Assembly: GCA_027579435.1 (NCBI GenBank)
Contig: JANBPK010000925.1
Coordinates: forward strand, 62,001-126,000
Origin: Candolleomyces eurysporus
Lineage: Eukaryota > Basidiomycota > Agaricomycetes > Agaricales > Psathyrellaceae
Reading direction: 5' to 3'
Length of the DNA: 64,000 nt
Shown piece by piece: positions 34,947-46,660 of this stretch. The first letter of the stretch is position 1. The number at the start of each line of letters is the position of its first letter. Under the pieces are notes generated by a model that did no database searches, was not told the origin of the DNA, and worked only from the letters and a program-made list of their open reading frames with translations. A program made the translations under genes and the position numbers.

Positions 34947-36032
34947 ATGTCCTCCTCCCCATCTTCAATAGCTTCCAGCTCCAACGACAACATCTCTCCT
35001 TCCCGACGTCCGCTACCACCACCGCCTGAGAGATCGGTGACACCGACACCAACACCTCAAGAGCCGCCACTCTCAACCACCTCTGAACCTCCACGGTTCC
35101 AGAAAGGGGGCCGCCATGGGCGTCACAAGGGGCGAGGCGGTGCAAAAGCTGCTGCTCCTGCTGCCAGGCGTACAAGTAGCAGTCTGAGCAGCCTCTCCGA
35201 CCCCAATCCCGATACAACGATGGACGACTCTACGGCCCGCGATGACACACAGCAGTCATCGGAGCCTAGTCCTATAGCTGGGTCTGGCGGTGCCTCCGAG
35301 CTCCCCTCACAGCCGAACCCTGATGACAGTATGGACGTGGATAACGTCCCTCCTACCACCACGAGTCCAACGGCGAATCCGCCCCAGAGACAGGGACCCG
35401 CTACCCGCAACTACAACTTTAGGCAAAGGGGGAACGGACGGAAATACGGAGGGCGGAATAACCAAAACCAGAACAACTCAAAGTCCAACAACAACAATAC
35501 CCAGAGGAACCAGGCCTCCCAAAAACGCGGAGGAAAGGGAGGCGGCGGGGTGAAGAAAAACTACGGACATCTGAACCACAACAACCACTCTCCAAAGTTG
35601 AACCGCGTACGGTCAATAGCGAGCTCGAATAATACGACGCTCCCCGGGCAACGGCACGGTATGCCTATCGTCTCGACATGGGATATCCCACCTCCGATAC
35701 CACGAAACCAGCAGCAAAAGTCTGAACGACCCACATGGGACCATTATACCAATCGTAAGTATATCCTTCGGTCTTNAAAAAGTGGCCGTATAGTGAACGA
35801 ATACTCAATACCTCTCTTCGCAGTATCACTCGACGACCTCGACCACGCCAAAGACCTCGTCCTGGACCTACTCGGCTGGGGCGTCGAACCACAATACCTC
35901 CTCGACTCGGGGGTCTCTGCCGAGCTCATCCACCGCGTTTTCACAGATTTGAATTTGCAGTTACCGCGTGACTTTGTACCGCCGCCACCCACTCCGCATT
36001 CGCCTCAGGCTCCGTTGGTTATGGCTGGGTGA
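34947..36032 (+). CDS. Unrecognised Asn/Gly/Arg-rich protein with a conserved-looking C-terminus
   Basis: No family was recognised. The first 140 residues are Ser/Pro/Thr-rich. The middle is basic with many Asn and Gly, including NYNFRQRGNGRKYGGRNNQ, then QKRGGKGGGGVKKNYGHLN, which resembles RNA-binding low-complexity regions. The C-terminal 60 residues (LDDLDHAKDLVLDLLGWGVE, then QYLLDSGVSAELIHRVFTDL) look globular and helical. One intron from about 35758 to 35822 contains the single N at 35776; joining across it gives NLSLDDLDHAK. The product is about 340 aa. A role in RNA binding is only a guess from composition. Confidence 0.7.
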   Translation: MSSSPSSIASSSNDNISPSRRPLPPPPERSVTPTPTPQEPPLSTTSEPPRFQKGGRHGRHKGRGGAKAAAPAARRTSSSLSSLSDPNPDTTMDDSTARDDTQQSSEPSPIAGSGGASELPSQPNPDDSMDVDNVPPTTTSPTANPPQRQGPATRNYNFRQRGNGRKYGGRNNQNQNNSKSNNNNTQRNQASQKRGGKGGGGVKKNYGHLNHNNHSPKLNRVRSIASSNNTTLPGQRHGMPIVSTWDIPPPIPRNQQQKSERPTWDHYTNRKYILRSXKSGRIVNEYSIPLFAVSLDDLDHAKDLVLDLLGWGVEPQYLLDSGVSAELIHRVFTDLNLQLPRDFVPPPPTPHSPQAPLVMAG

Positions 36033-36660
36033 TCATCAAGTCAACGTGCTTTCGGGTGTCCAGGGTTTTTGTGCCCTAGCTGCCTCGACCCATGTAAGCT
36101 CTCGAATGCCTCACGGCCTCTAACATCGACATACAACCTATGCTTCGCCAAACACCGACCAGCCGGCCAGCTGGCCAGCTGGCCCTCTCCCCGCGCGACG
36201 CCCTTTTCAAGTTGTCCAGTCCCTTATGACCAGATATGACTCAAGACCCTGTCCCGTTTCTCATACCTCAACGATGCAATTTTCAGTCTCCAACCTCGTT
36301 TTGTGTACCTCAAACTCTCCTAGGATCTGTAACAACATCTGCGATACCTAACATTTCACATCTTGCATGCCACCACCACTTTGTCGGTTCGATACTTCGT
36401 AGCATTTAGGATTAGCTAGCACCTCCCACCCTGTTGTTTGTGTGTATCAAATCAACTCGACCAACAGAATTAAATTCGTTACGCTTCAAAGACGTATTCG
36501 CCAGTTAGCCGGAAGTACTCATGCACTAGGCATGTTTTCAGGGTTAAGGATGATGAATATTGTATGGTTATTCAAGTCGGCGGGAATAAGGAATGTACTA
36601 CGAAGCTTGCGTCTACGAGTAATGAAGATGGTGTTGGGGCCCCCTCGTCTATTATGCCAT
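36033..36660. other. Intergenic between convergent genes
   Basis: 3' flanks of two genes. A short palindromic repeat with three CCAGCTGGC-like units lies at about 36157-36185. No gene recognised. Confidence 0.5.
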
Positions 36661-37923
36661 TTACAAAGCACTGGCACCTGTAGAAGGAAAACGAAGGATA
36701 ATGAGCATATGCAAAAAATTTCGGGGCAGAGAGAACGCACCAGTGATAATGTCGACGAGTTCGTTCGTGATGGCAGCCTGGCGACCACGGTTGTATTGCA
36801 TCTGGAGGGAGGCAATCATGTCGGTAGCGTTCTTGGAGGCGTTGTCCATAGCGTTTCGTCTGGTAAGCGATTGTCATGTTGAAATTAATTAAAAAGGGTT
36901 CCGTTTCAGCCAGGTAGGGAGACGGCGACTTACCGTGCGCTCTGCTCGCAAGCGTGGCCCTCGACGAGGGTGGCGTAGATGGCGTTGGCGAGCGAGAACT
37001 CGGCGAGGTCCTTGGTAGCGTCGTCCTCGTTCTCGTAAGCCTTGAAGGAATCTAGAGACGAAAGAGAGGAGAGGAGAGGAAGGAAGGAAGGTCAGTCGAC
37101 GCGACACGAGGTAGGGTTAACCGAGAAACACGTACCGGACTCCTTCAAAGCCTCCTCACCCTTCACGATCATAGCAGCAGGGGCGTACGAGATGGCCGAC
37201 ACGAACTTGTTGTACACAAGAACGACCGAATCGTACTTGACACCGCTCTTGGTGATCAAGTCCGCCACGGCAGCAGCGTCCGCGAAAGTGGGGATGTCGC
37301 GGCCGATTTGGTTGAACGTGATGCTGAAGTTGGAGCCAAAGTTGCGGACGAGCTGGTTCTTGGACTTGTCTCCGATGACGGCGACGGGGGAGGCGGGGTC
37401 GACCGACTTGTCGTTTTCGAGGGGGGACTCTGCGTCGTTGGCGAGGGCGCGGCGGAGAGCCTTGGACACGGAGGAGTGGATACCGCCGCAGAGACCCTTG
37501 TCGGAGGAGACGACGATGAAGAGTTTGTTGCCTCCGGCTTTGTCGTTGGCGTGCTCGAAGACCTCTGTAGTAGCATATTAATAGGAAGTTTGGCTAATTG
37601 GTGGGGTGGGGAGACGCACCAGCGTTGGCCAAGCCGTATTCCTTTCCAGCGTTCATTGCTCGCTGAGCCTTGGCCAGCTTGGTCGAGGCAATCATTTTCA
37701 TCGACTATTGGCCAAAATTCACGAATATTCCATTAGCTACGGGTCTCGGAACCTGGAGCAGCAAGAGACACCATACCTTGGTGATTTTCTCGATGTTTCG
37801 CACCGACTTCAACCGCAACTCGATTTCACGGAGGGTGGCCATGTTACGCGCGCCACTGGGGGCAGCGCCGGGGGCAGCAGCGGCACGCGATGCGGCGCGG
37901 ACGAGACTTTGACGAGCAAGCAT
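36661..37923 (-). CDS. ATP3: Mitochondrial F1F0 ATP synthase gamma subunit
   Basis: The gamma subunit is the central rotor shaft of F1. A basic, Ala-rich N-terminus ([20 protein letters not shown]) is a mitochondrial targeting peptide, followed by the conserved [20 protein letters not shown], then [19 protein letters not shown]. The signature [19 protein letters not shown] follows. The C-terminus has [20 protein letters not shown] and ends [13 protein letters not shown]. About six exons are inferred; the last is only 17 nt at 36661-36677 and completes the Gly codon of ITGASAL. About 300 aa, intact. The start codon is 210 bp from that of the divergent eIF2 beta gene. Confidence 0.94.
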
Positions 37924-38133
37924 CGTGGAGAACGGGGAAGACGACGAGGAGAGGGGAGAGGGAAATTGCGTTTATTCCCTGCCAGCACAAAATCGGGCAC
38001 ACTCGGTGCAACTTTTCCCACGAGACTTGCCTTCCCGATTGGGAAGGGGTGGCCTGACAAGGGATCAATTGATCAGTTTATCTCATCGTCGAGTCAATTC
38101 CACCCAAAATTCAATATCTCTACCTCTACCACC
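37924..38133. promoter_or_regulatory. Bidirectional promoter, ATP3 and eIF2 beta
   Basis: Only 210 bp lie between two divergent housekeeping start codons. No clear TATA box. Confidence 0.45.
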
Positions 38134-39480
38134 ATGGCTTCAGAGGAACCACTGTTCGACCCTTCGCTCAAGAAGAAGAAGAAAAAGGCCGTAGCCTTTA
38201 CTGAGGACCCTCTCGGTGCAGAGGCAGATCCTACACAGCCTGCCCCAGAGACCATCGACAACACCACCATCAGCGGTGAGGCCGTCGACTTGGGGCCCAA
38301 GACTGCCCACGAGGCCGTCGAGTCTGCAAAGTCCAAAGACGATGACGAGTTCAAGGCCATGTTCGGCGATGTGAAGAAGAAGAAAAAGAAGAAGGAAATT
38401 CCTCTTGATTTCGTATGTTTCTCCCTCACTCGCTTGTGCGGTCCACAGCTGACCATCTTTTACATACAGGGAGATGACTCTGGCACAGCGACACCCACTG
38501 CTGCTGCCGACTCTGCACCTGCAGGCGATGACCTTGACTTTGGCGATCTCAAGAAGAAGAAGAAAAAGAAAACAAAGGCCACTTTCGATCTTGACGCCTT
38601 CGAGAAGGAGCTTAACCAATCGAAAGCTAAGACCGGGGAGGACGAGGATGACGAAGAGGTCCCTGACACAACACACCTCGACAATGTCGACGAAGCCGAG
38701 CTCGGTGAAGACCCCTTCGCTCAACCAGATGCTCCGGCAGGCATCGATGCCGGTACGGAGGCCTGGCTTAAGAGCGACCGTGATTATCTGTATCCCGAGG
38801 TTCGTTTTTATTCTGCTGTACAGTGGATGTTTTGTGTGTTGACTGGACGATACAGCTCTTGACCCGATTCTACAACTCTCTGCACGCCGCTAACCCATCT
38901 CTACTCTCCGCGACTTCGAGAAAACGATACACTATCGCTCCACCACAGCTGTTCCGAGAAGGAAACAAAAAGTCCATCTTTGCCAACGTCACCGAGATTT
39001 GCAAGAAGATGCACAGGCAGGTTAGTGGTTGCTCCCGTGGTCGTCGTTGTCGTTGCTCGAACACGCTACTGACTCAATTTGTATCTGCATAGCCGGAACA
39101 CGTTATCCAATTCCTCTTTGCCGAAATGGGTACAACTGGAAGTGTCGATGGTGCCGGCCGTCTCGTTATCAAAGGTCGTTTCCAACAGAAACAGATCGAA
39201 AACGTTTTACGACGATACCTCGGTACGTCTATCCGTCCCCTCCATCGTTAATCTCAAACTTTGGAACTATCCATTCGATTGGCGCTGACTTTTATTCTTC
39301 TCTCCGCTAGTCGAATACGTTACCTGCAAGACCTGCAAATCACCCGACACTCTACTCACGAAGGAGAACCGTATCTTCTTCGTCGCATGCGAGTCCTGCG
39401 GAAGTCGACGGTCCGTCAATGCGATTAAGAGTGGTTTCCAGGCCCAAGTCGGGAAGCGCAGCAAGAACAAGACTGGTTGA
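38134..39480 (+). CDS. SUI3: Translation initiation factor eIF2 subunit beta
   Basis: eIF2 brings initiator tRNA to the 40S ribosome; the beta subunit contacts eIF5 and eIF2B. Three lysine blocks (after residue 12, near residue 88, and after [13 protein letters not shown]) are the K-boxes that bind those partners. The acidic region [15 protein letters not shown] follows, then the folded core [38 protein letters not shown] and [19 protein letters not shown]. The C-terminal zinc ribbon has CKTC and CESC. Five exons are inferred, all joined in frame, ending [11 protein letters not shown]. About 330 aa, complete. Confidence 0.95.
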
Positions 39481-41431
39481 TGGACCATTTTTCCTGTCGT
39501 CTTGGTGGTGTACGATTTTCTTTCTTTCTTGCTATTTTTTCGAGATTCCGTCTATATCGTGTATATAGAGACGTAAGAATACGAGCCGTTTGATTTCGAT
39601 TTCGTTATCAGTGATATATGTCCGTCTGACCAGGGTCTTCAATGAGAAAGAAAGAAGACAATTGACCCGGGCTAAATACCTTCTGGCGAATCTGGCGTTA
39701 TGGAGTGCTGCCCGACTATCTATAAATGGTCGGGTGAGGGGGGGAGGTATACGACCCAGCCATGCTTCTAGTATATTCTCTTGGGGCTCGACGTTGAGCT
39801 GCTGATGATGATTTCGTATCGCCGAAAGCGTCGGATCCACTCTTAAATATCTCCTTTTTTTTCATCTGCCAAAAGTCGAATGTGTCATTCTGGAATACGG
39901 AGGTCTGTAACTAGTCTGTAACTAACGTCGAGATCCATGCGCCGAACGAAAAANTCCAACCCAGGCAAAGAAGAAAAAAAAAAAAAGAAAAAAAAAAGAA
40001 AAAAAAANTCAAAAAAGAAAGCCAAAAAAAAGGGTCTAGTCTAGGTTTTTTCTGGGGGGAGAAACCGATCGACAGAGAGACTTTCTGCAGCTATAAGAAA
40101 TGTACAATACTGGATACAAGAATACAGATAAGATCTTACCGATACACACAGGCGGGATGGGGTCAATAAACAAGACGTGCAGATGCAAGAAAGTGTCTCT
40201 GTCTGGCGGGGGAATAAACGAAAAAAAAAATGAAATAAATGAAAATCAATGAACAATAAAGCAAAAAAGTACAAAAAAGTAAAATTTCGGAAGGGAGAGT
40301 GAAGGATGGGGGTGAGGGGCGAGTGTGAGGAAGGTGAAAAATGAAAAAGCCACCCAGTTGGATGGGCGGAATAAAGAAATGAAAACATAAAGCAAAATGC
40401 CAGACACTGTTGAAAGTAAATAGTCGCGTGCAAGAATGAGAAATAAAACTATGCCGTGTATAGATGCGGATGCGGATGGGTGTGCATGAAAAATGCGATG
40501 ATGCTATGCAAAATGCAATGCAAGGGGTGTAGGGTTGGGTATTAGGAAGTTGCCAGTCCAATGCGATCTAAGTCCATGAGAAGCCTAGAGTACTGTACAA
40601 TGCGATGTCGAACGAGCGATGTGGTGGAACGAGTGGAACGGGTGGTGAAGTTGTGTTTGCTGAAAGAAGGGACGCCAAGCGAGGTGGCCAGGTTCATAAC
40701 GGGGACGTTGCTTTACTTTTGCTGCGTGTATATAGTAACTTGAGAGGGTCGCAAGATTCGGAACGAGGAAAGTGAACGCGAGGAGGATTGGTGACGACGA
40801 TGACGACGAGTGAGGGCGACGTAGAGGGGGAAACGAAAACTACCATCTTCTCTCCGATTAAATAGCAAAGGGGCGAAGATCGAAAAGAACGGTCACCAGT
40901 AAGAGAAGGCGAACGGAATGGCTAAAGGTAGTGAGTCGGTAGGCCGGATTAAACGAAAGAGAAGAAGAGGCGATAGAGAGAAAGAAGGAAGAAGGAAGAA
41001 AAGGAGGTTAGGAAAGGTGGAAGAAATCGCGTTCATCCGCAAGAAAGGAAACCTTGCGTCCTGCGTGGGTATGGGTATCCGTAGCGAGAAACCGAGGGAC
41101 GAGGTTCAAGACCGCTGAAGGGAGACGAGAGTTGGAAGCAGGAGAGACGGAAGAGAGACTTTCATAGTGGAGAAGAAAGACGTCGGTCGGGCAGAGGCGG
41201 AGTCCAATCCATCGAGACGGAGAAGAAGAGGCGGGATCCAGGAAGGGAAGCGAAATATTGTACAAGGAAAAAGAGGAGTGAAGAGGAGGAGGAGCGAAAC
41301 GGAAAGGAGAAAGGGAGAAGGGGAAAGAAAAGGAAGAAGGTTATGAAGGGGCATAGGCCGGAGGGGATGATGGTCACATTATGACCTTCCTTGTCGCCAT
41401 GATTGATGTCGTCGTCGTTAGCTCTATTCAC
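39481..41431. other. Long purine-rich intergenic region between convergent genes
   Basis: 1.95 kb. Around 39965-40035 are runs of A interrupted by G, with single Ns at 39954 and 40008. From about 40200 to 41350 the plus strand is dominated by A and G with few pyrimidines. All open frames read on the minus strand are low-complexity (Phe/Leu/Ser/Pro). It is probably the pyrimidine-rich 3' flank or 3' UTR of the transcription factor gene plus low-complexity DNA. Confidence 0.55.
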
Positions 41432-44400
41432 TCAAGGAAAGGCGTTAGAATAGTCAACGAAGCCGTGACCATTGAAGCTTCCACCCATTCGTGCCGGCCT
41501 AGCATCTGCTGAAACTGCCCTGCGGTGATGATGGATAGTCGTGTTGAGGCCAATGGGAGAGCCACCGCTCAGATACTGGGTTCCAGCGCCGCCGTTGAAC
41601 CCGCTACCACTAGCCTCGGCGTTGAAATCCGCACCGAACATGCTGAAGTCGAAAATCCCATCTGGAGACGTGTCTCCCGTGACCTCCTGAAGCGATCCAA
41701 TGTACTCCTCGATAGTGAAGGGGCCAACGAAGGGCACCCCCGACAGGTTGTTCCCGCTCGGCATGGCCAAGAAACGAGCCATCTCGAAGTTGTTGTAATC
41801 GAAGTTGGTGACAGCTTCGCCTGCGCCCATAGCAGTCATGTCGCCAAACAATGCCTCCTGGTCAAAGCTACCGCCGACCATTGACTGAACAGGGCTCTGA
41901 GGGACGAGTCCAACGTTGACGTTTCCCGAATCGTAAAACGACAGAGACGGGCTAGAGTTGAGAGGCAGAGACTGGCGCGATCCGGTGCTCAGGGATGGGG
42001 AAGGGGGGNATCCTCGTCGAGATCGGAGGCGACTCTGCCGGCGCGGAATACTGTTGACTGCCCGTGGATCTCGACCGGGGCCTGGAAATCTGAATCGGTG
42101 TACTGCTCGAAGGCGACGCACTCCAGGGGTTTAACAAGTCTGCGCTTCCCACGTGAGGCTGACTGAAGGAGTCTTCCAACCTGGCGTCGGGTTCCAGGAC
42201 GGGGTGGACGGAGATGGTTGGCGAACCGAGCTTAGTCGGTGAATGGTGTTCTGACGAAGTCATACTCCTGCTGCGGGCGTTGGTCGACGGATTGATACCC
42301 TGGCGAGACCTATCCTTGCGGGTACTCGGACGGCGGATGGGTGGGATGGTCCTATACCTCTCGCGCTCGGTTTCAGGGCCTGTCGACCTATCCTTTGGTA
42401 CGGCACTCTGTCGCTTCTCGATAGCCGGTTTGAGCTGTTCTTCGACCAAGGCGCGAAGAATAGACTCAATGTTCAACGCGCACTGCCAGGACTTTCCGAT
42501 CTCGCGAAGATACTGCATGAGCAGTTTGATTGAGTCGACGCAAGTCTTCAATTCCTTCTGGGCTACGCGGATGCCGGAGGTCGCTTGGACGCCAGACAAA
42601 AGGAAGATGGTTCCAGCGGCAAACAAGGGCTGCACCAGTGTGATGGGGCAGAATCGAAGGGTATAGAGTTGTCGCCAGACAGCCAGGAGGTCCATGATGT
42701 GCTCCGCAGCACGGCGGCATAACTAAGACAGGGTTAGCATCGATTCTGATGGAATATGGCCTTGACCTACCTTGTAGTGATCGATCGCCTTGTCAGAGCT
42801 GTGGATAACCTTAGGGCATCGGTGGAGATACGGCCTATGGAGCAGAATAAACTGCCACCAATACGCCATATGGAGCATCAGCTTGTGCGGGGTCGCAGAA
42901 AGCTTGTTCTTTGTTGTCAGATCCACATCTGGATGCAAGCTCGACTTCCAGGTATTCAGCTGCAAACTAACCAGGTGTCAGATATCAGCCCCGAGAAAGA
43001 GCAGAGCGAAAAACGTACTCAATGTCCGTGATCATCTCGTCAATGACGGATTGACGAACGCGGGTCTTGTTTATGCCATTGCTGTTAAGCGGCGGTGTTA
43101 ATGAACTTGTGCTGCATAGAAAGTGAATGGTGGACTTACACGACGTTCATGATTCGGCGAGCGATGACGAGCAGTTCACACGTCGTCGCAAACGTCTTCG
43201 AGAGGAAGTTCGGTTGCGTGGGCACACCCGGGTGGGTAAACGGGAGCTGGTCGAGTTCTGAGTCTACAAAGGGGACAGGCATATCCCTGAACTCCGACTC
43301 TGACGGTGCTCGAACACAGAAGTCCCTTCCGACGTATAAAGACCAATTCACGTCCTGTGCGAAGGTCGTCCAATACGTCCAGTAGCGATCGAGGACGTCG
43401 GTCTCTTCAATAAGACCGAGCTTCACCCATTCCGAGCAGTCTACGTCGAGTCCAACTGCCAGTGAGATACGTGGTCAGTGACGGTATTATCTGCGGAGAT
43501 ATGGATCCACTCACGAGCTTGACTCATTCTGGCGGCCATGCCTGTAAGGGGGAACGAGTGTCAGAAGGGGCTAGTACTATCATGCCGGAAAGAAAGCTCG
43601 TACCAAAATACATAAATCCGAGCGTTTGGTCGCCCTGAGATGAATGGAAAGTGGCGATGATAGCGAGGGCATTTGCAGAGCAGAGGTTGGGCTTAGAGCA
43701 CTCAGCCTCGATATGTTTCTTGGCCTCCTCTGCAAAATATTGGCGAGCCTTGTAGTCCCGAACCGCGGGGTCGTCCAAGAAGGACAGACCTAGCGCAAGG
43801 AGAGCGTTGTGCAACATCGGTGAATAGTGGGTCGTCTTTGGTGGTGTCTGTCCTTTGGGTACGCTCAATGCCCTGACCATGTCGCGCAGGAAGAGTGGGG
43901 GGACCACTCTCAAGCACCATGACGTCAGGAACTTGAACAAGAGATCAAGTGCCCTGATAAGACGTATTAGTAAGCTGTGAAATCAAAGTGCTGTTGAGCT
44001 CACTTGTCGTGCCCCCTACGGTCCAGAGGTACCGCATTCGGAAGATATCTCGCCCAGTCCAAATCGGGATTGTAGTGAGATTCGTCGACCCCGTCGAGGA
44101 GCAGAACATAGGTCTCGTCTGGGTTCTCCATGATGGCTGGGAATCGCGAAGGGACATTTTGGATGTTAATAGGACGGAATCGGAAGACGGAAGTGCTTCC
44201 ATAGGTGATGAGACCACCACCTTCGAGGAGCTACAAGTACGTTCAACACCGTCAGAGTCGTGGTAGTGAAAGTTGTCGACGTCCACTCACCGTCAGCCTT
44301 TGAATCGGCGCGATCAACCCATGAATGGAATGGTTCTCAACGTCCATGGGTTCATCTTCCTGGCCGCCATAGTCTGTCGGATCGACGTCGTCTAAGGGGA

Positions 44401-44921
44401 TTTCGATGTCGTCTGGACGCCGGTGCAAATAGGCGCTGTCGGCAGTTCCGCCGTGTTCTCGTCGGCATCGCTCGACCAATGATTCGAGGAAGGCTGTGTA
44501 TTCGCTCAGAGCATCGTTTCGCTTCTTGAGAGACTCAACGAAAGCTTCGTTCGTTCGCTTCCGGAGAGGCGTGCCATCTTTCGACCATGAACACTGTTGG
44601 TGATGAGGAAATCGGTTAGAAAATGAAAGGAAACATTACCAACAATCCTCGATGACTTCATGACTCACCTCGCTAGGTCGATTGGAATTCTCGCATGTGC
44701 CGCAGATAGGTCTCTTACCATCGCACCGAACTTTCCTGGAAAACGAGCACAAAGAATGTTACTACATGATACACTACTCTACGCTATCGTATATAGGCTC
44801 ACTTGTTTCGGCAAGCAGCACACGCTTGTTGCACGTACGTACCTCTTCCTCTCGGTTGAGGTCCGACGAGTTGACGATCTGTGGTAGATTGAGGGAGAGA
44901 GCTCGCTGAATCCATTGGCAT
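41432..44921 (-). CDS. Zn2Cys6 transcription factor with a Fungal_trans domain
   Basis: This is a fungal binuclear zinc-cluster regulator with an unknown target. The N-terminus after splicing is MPMDSASSLPQSTTD, then QQACAACRNKKVRCDGKRPI and CGTCENSNRPSEC, giving the six cysteines with spacings 2, 6, 6, 2 and 8. A coiled coil follows (AFVESLKKRNDALSEYTAFL). The central regulatory domain includes HNALLALGLSFLDDPAVRD, FHSSQGDQTLGFMYFGTSF and LMLHMAYWWQFILLHRPYL. The C-terminus is Ser/Gly/Asn-rich, a likely activation region. Many short introns are inferred. A single N at 42009 after six Gs in the last exon switches the frame; ignoring it gives TRIPPSPSLSTGSRQSLPL without interruption. About 900 aa. 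Confidence 0.88.
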
Positions 44922-46652
44922 ACTGACAATGGGAAGCGCAAGCGGGGTTGTCGCCAGGGTAGGCGTGCAGTGGTGAGGGATAGTGAGTTCAATGACTAGG
45001 GGAACGGGTTCAACGATTAGGATACTTGTTGTTGGAGATGTTGGGGTTTATGGGTTGGATTGAAATGAGTCAGACTGAAGGGGGGTAAAAGCATGCGAAC
45101 TCCCCCACATATAAGTAGGTTGAGGATTGATGGCTCCGAAAAAGGAAAGCCACTTGAAAGAGGATGCTTCCCGATGGGTTTCCGAGTTCCAGATGACCTC
45201 CTCGTGTCTACAGCATTTAGATTAGCGCTGTGTTAGACGCCTGGATCTCGATCTCGAAAGAGATAAGCCCGTCGATCTATCTCAGGCATATGCGAATGGC
45301 TGTGAACGGCCATTCCCTATCAGGGAAGCTGTTGAACGGCCTGGTCGCCGTGGAATGGTGGATGTAGCGTTGCAACCGTGGGTTGCGGCGCATGTAACTA
45401 ATGGATGTGAATTGTGGTTAATTTCCGACCGCAACTTCACCTATTCCAGTAACACCGGGTCTGGTCCAACAAAACCGATTATAATTGCCTCTTTGAACAA
45501 CGATAAGACCTGGAGTCTGCCTCACAGCAGCGCTCGATCAAGCCCACATTAATCCGGGGGTACCTGATAACAAACACTGCGGTATTTTAGCTTGCTGCAG
45601 AGACAATTGCCTGTGATATCCCGGAAACAGTGACGTATATGAGCGTCCGACAGCCTGCTTTTCAAGGACGCCTTCACCAAATCCAGTGATTCAGAAGCTC
45701 GGGATTCGGTGCGATTGCGATAAGCCGTATTGTGAAGGGTGACGGCTCGGAGAACAGGTTCCTTGTATGTGATTGGTTTGAAAGTTAGACTAAAGTGTCA
45801 ATCAGACCAGCTTCTTCATAAACCCAGGAGAATCTAGGCTATCGTTCACGGAAGGGCCGGTGACCGACTTGGAGCATTGGTGCCTAGTACGGCGTCTTTG
45901 GTAATTAGGAAAGCTAGCCGGGAAATTGCAACGGCCTGGAGCATAGCGTCTAATATAACTCTAAAACACCGAAAAAGACATTCATCAAGGCCAACTCTAT
46001 TGACTACTTATCGCCAAACGAGTGGTCCACACCCGATCGGAGCCGTACATGTGACCGCAGTCATCCCAAGTTGAGATGGAACGTTGCCTGGCTGCGATTT
46101 CTAACATTCTAGGATCGCCTCGTTGGATATCCGATAAGGCTTAGAACGGTGAGCCATGGGTCATCTGCCAGCAGTTAGCGCTGGTTGGCGTTGATTATAC
46201 AGCATCCTGGACAGCCCCGGGTGATAACCAGTAAACCGGTCGTGAGGATAGCTGCAGAGGTAACTACACGCGATATCTCGAGGAGCCAGTGACGTACAGC
46301 GGTGTTCAACTGTCTGCCATGTTCACGGAGCAGTTCACCGAGCACCAATGCGGGGTTTACGGAAATCGATAAGCGACGGTAGCAGCTAGTGAGGCTTATC
46401 GTCATGGAAGAATGAATGAAGAACGGCATATTTCGATGTCAAAACGACAGCTCAATAGGTTGAGCTAGAGCGTCAATCACGCCCTTGCTGCCGGTATCTT
46501 GGAAGTCTGCGTAAACACGTAGGGGCCTATGCAAACGATTGAACGCCGAATTGACAACGCAGCACACGGGGAATCCTGCGCGCAATGGCTCTGGTTATTA
46601 TGCAAGCGAGTCGAGATATTACAATGGCCTTGACCATAAATCTAATGTAGTT
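44922..46652. other. Intergenic region containing an old tandem repeat
   Basis: 1.7 kb between the transcription factor promoter and the MRPL38 3' end. No gene was recognised. The repeat is listed separately. Confidence 0.5.
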
Positions 46653-46660
46653 CTAAACCA
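45555..46660. repeat. Ancient direct duplication downstream of MRPL38 (about 45555-45975 and 46215-46660)
   Basis: Several colinear matches are spaced by about 660 bp. Examples are GATATC with CAGTGACGTA (45615 and 46270), GTCAATCA (45798 and 46472), and CTAATATAACTCTAAAACACC against CTAATGTAGTTCTAAACCACC (about 45950 and 46630). The second copy overlaps the last codons of MRPL38. The copies are strongly diverged. Confidence 0.45.
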
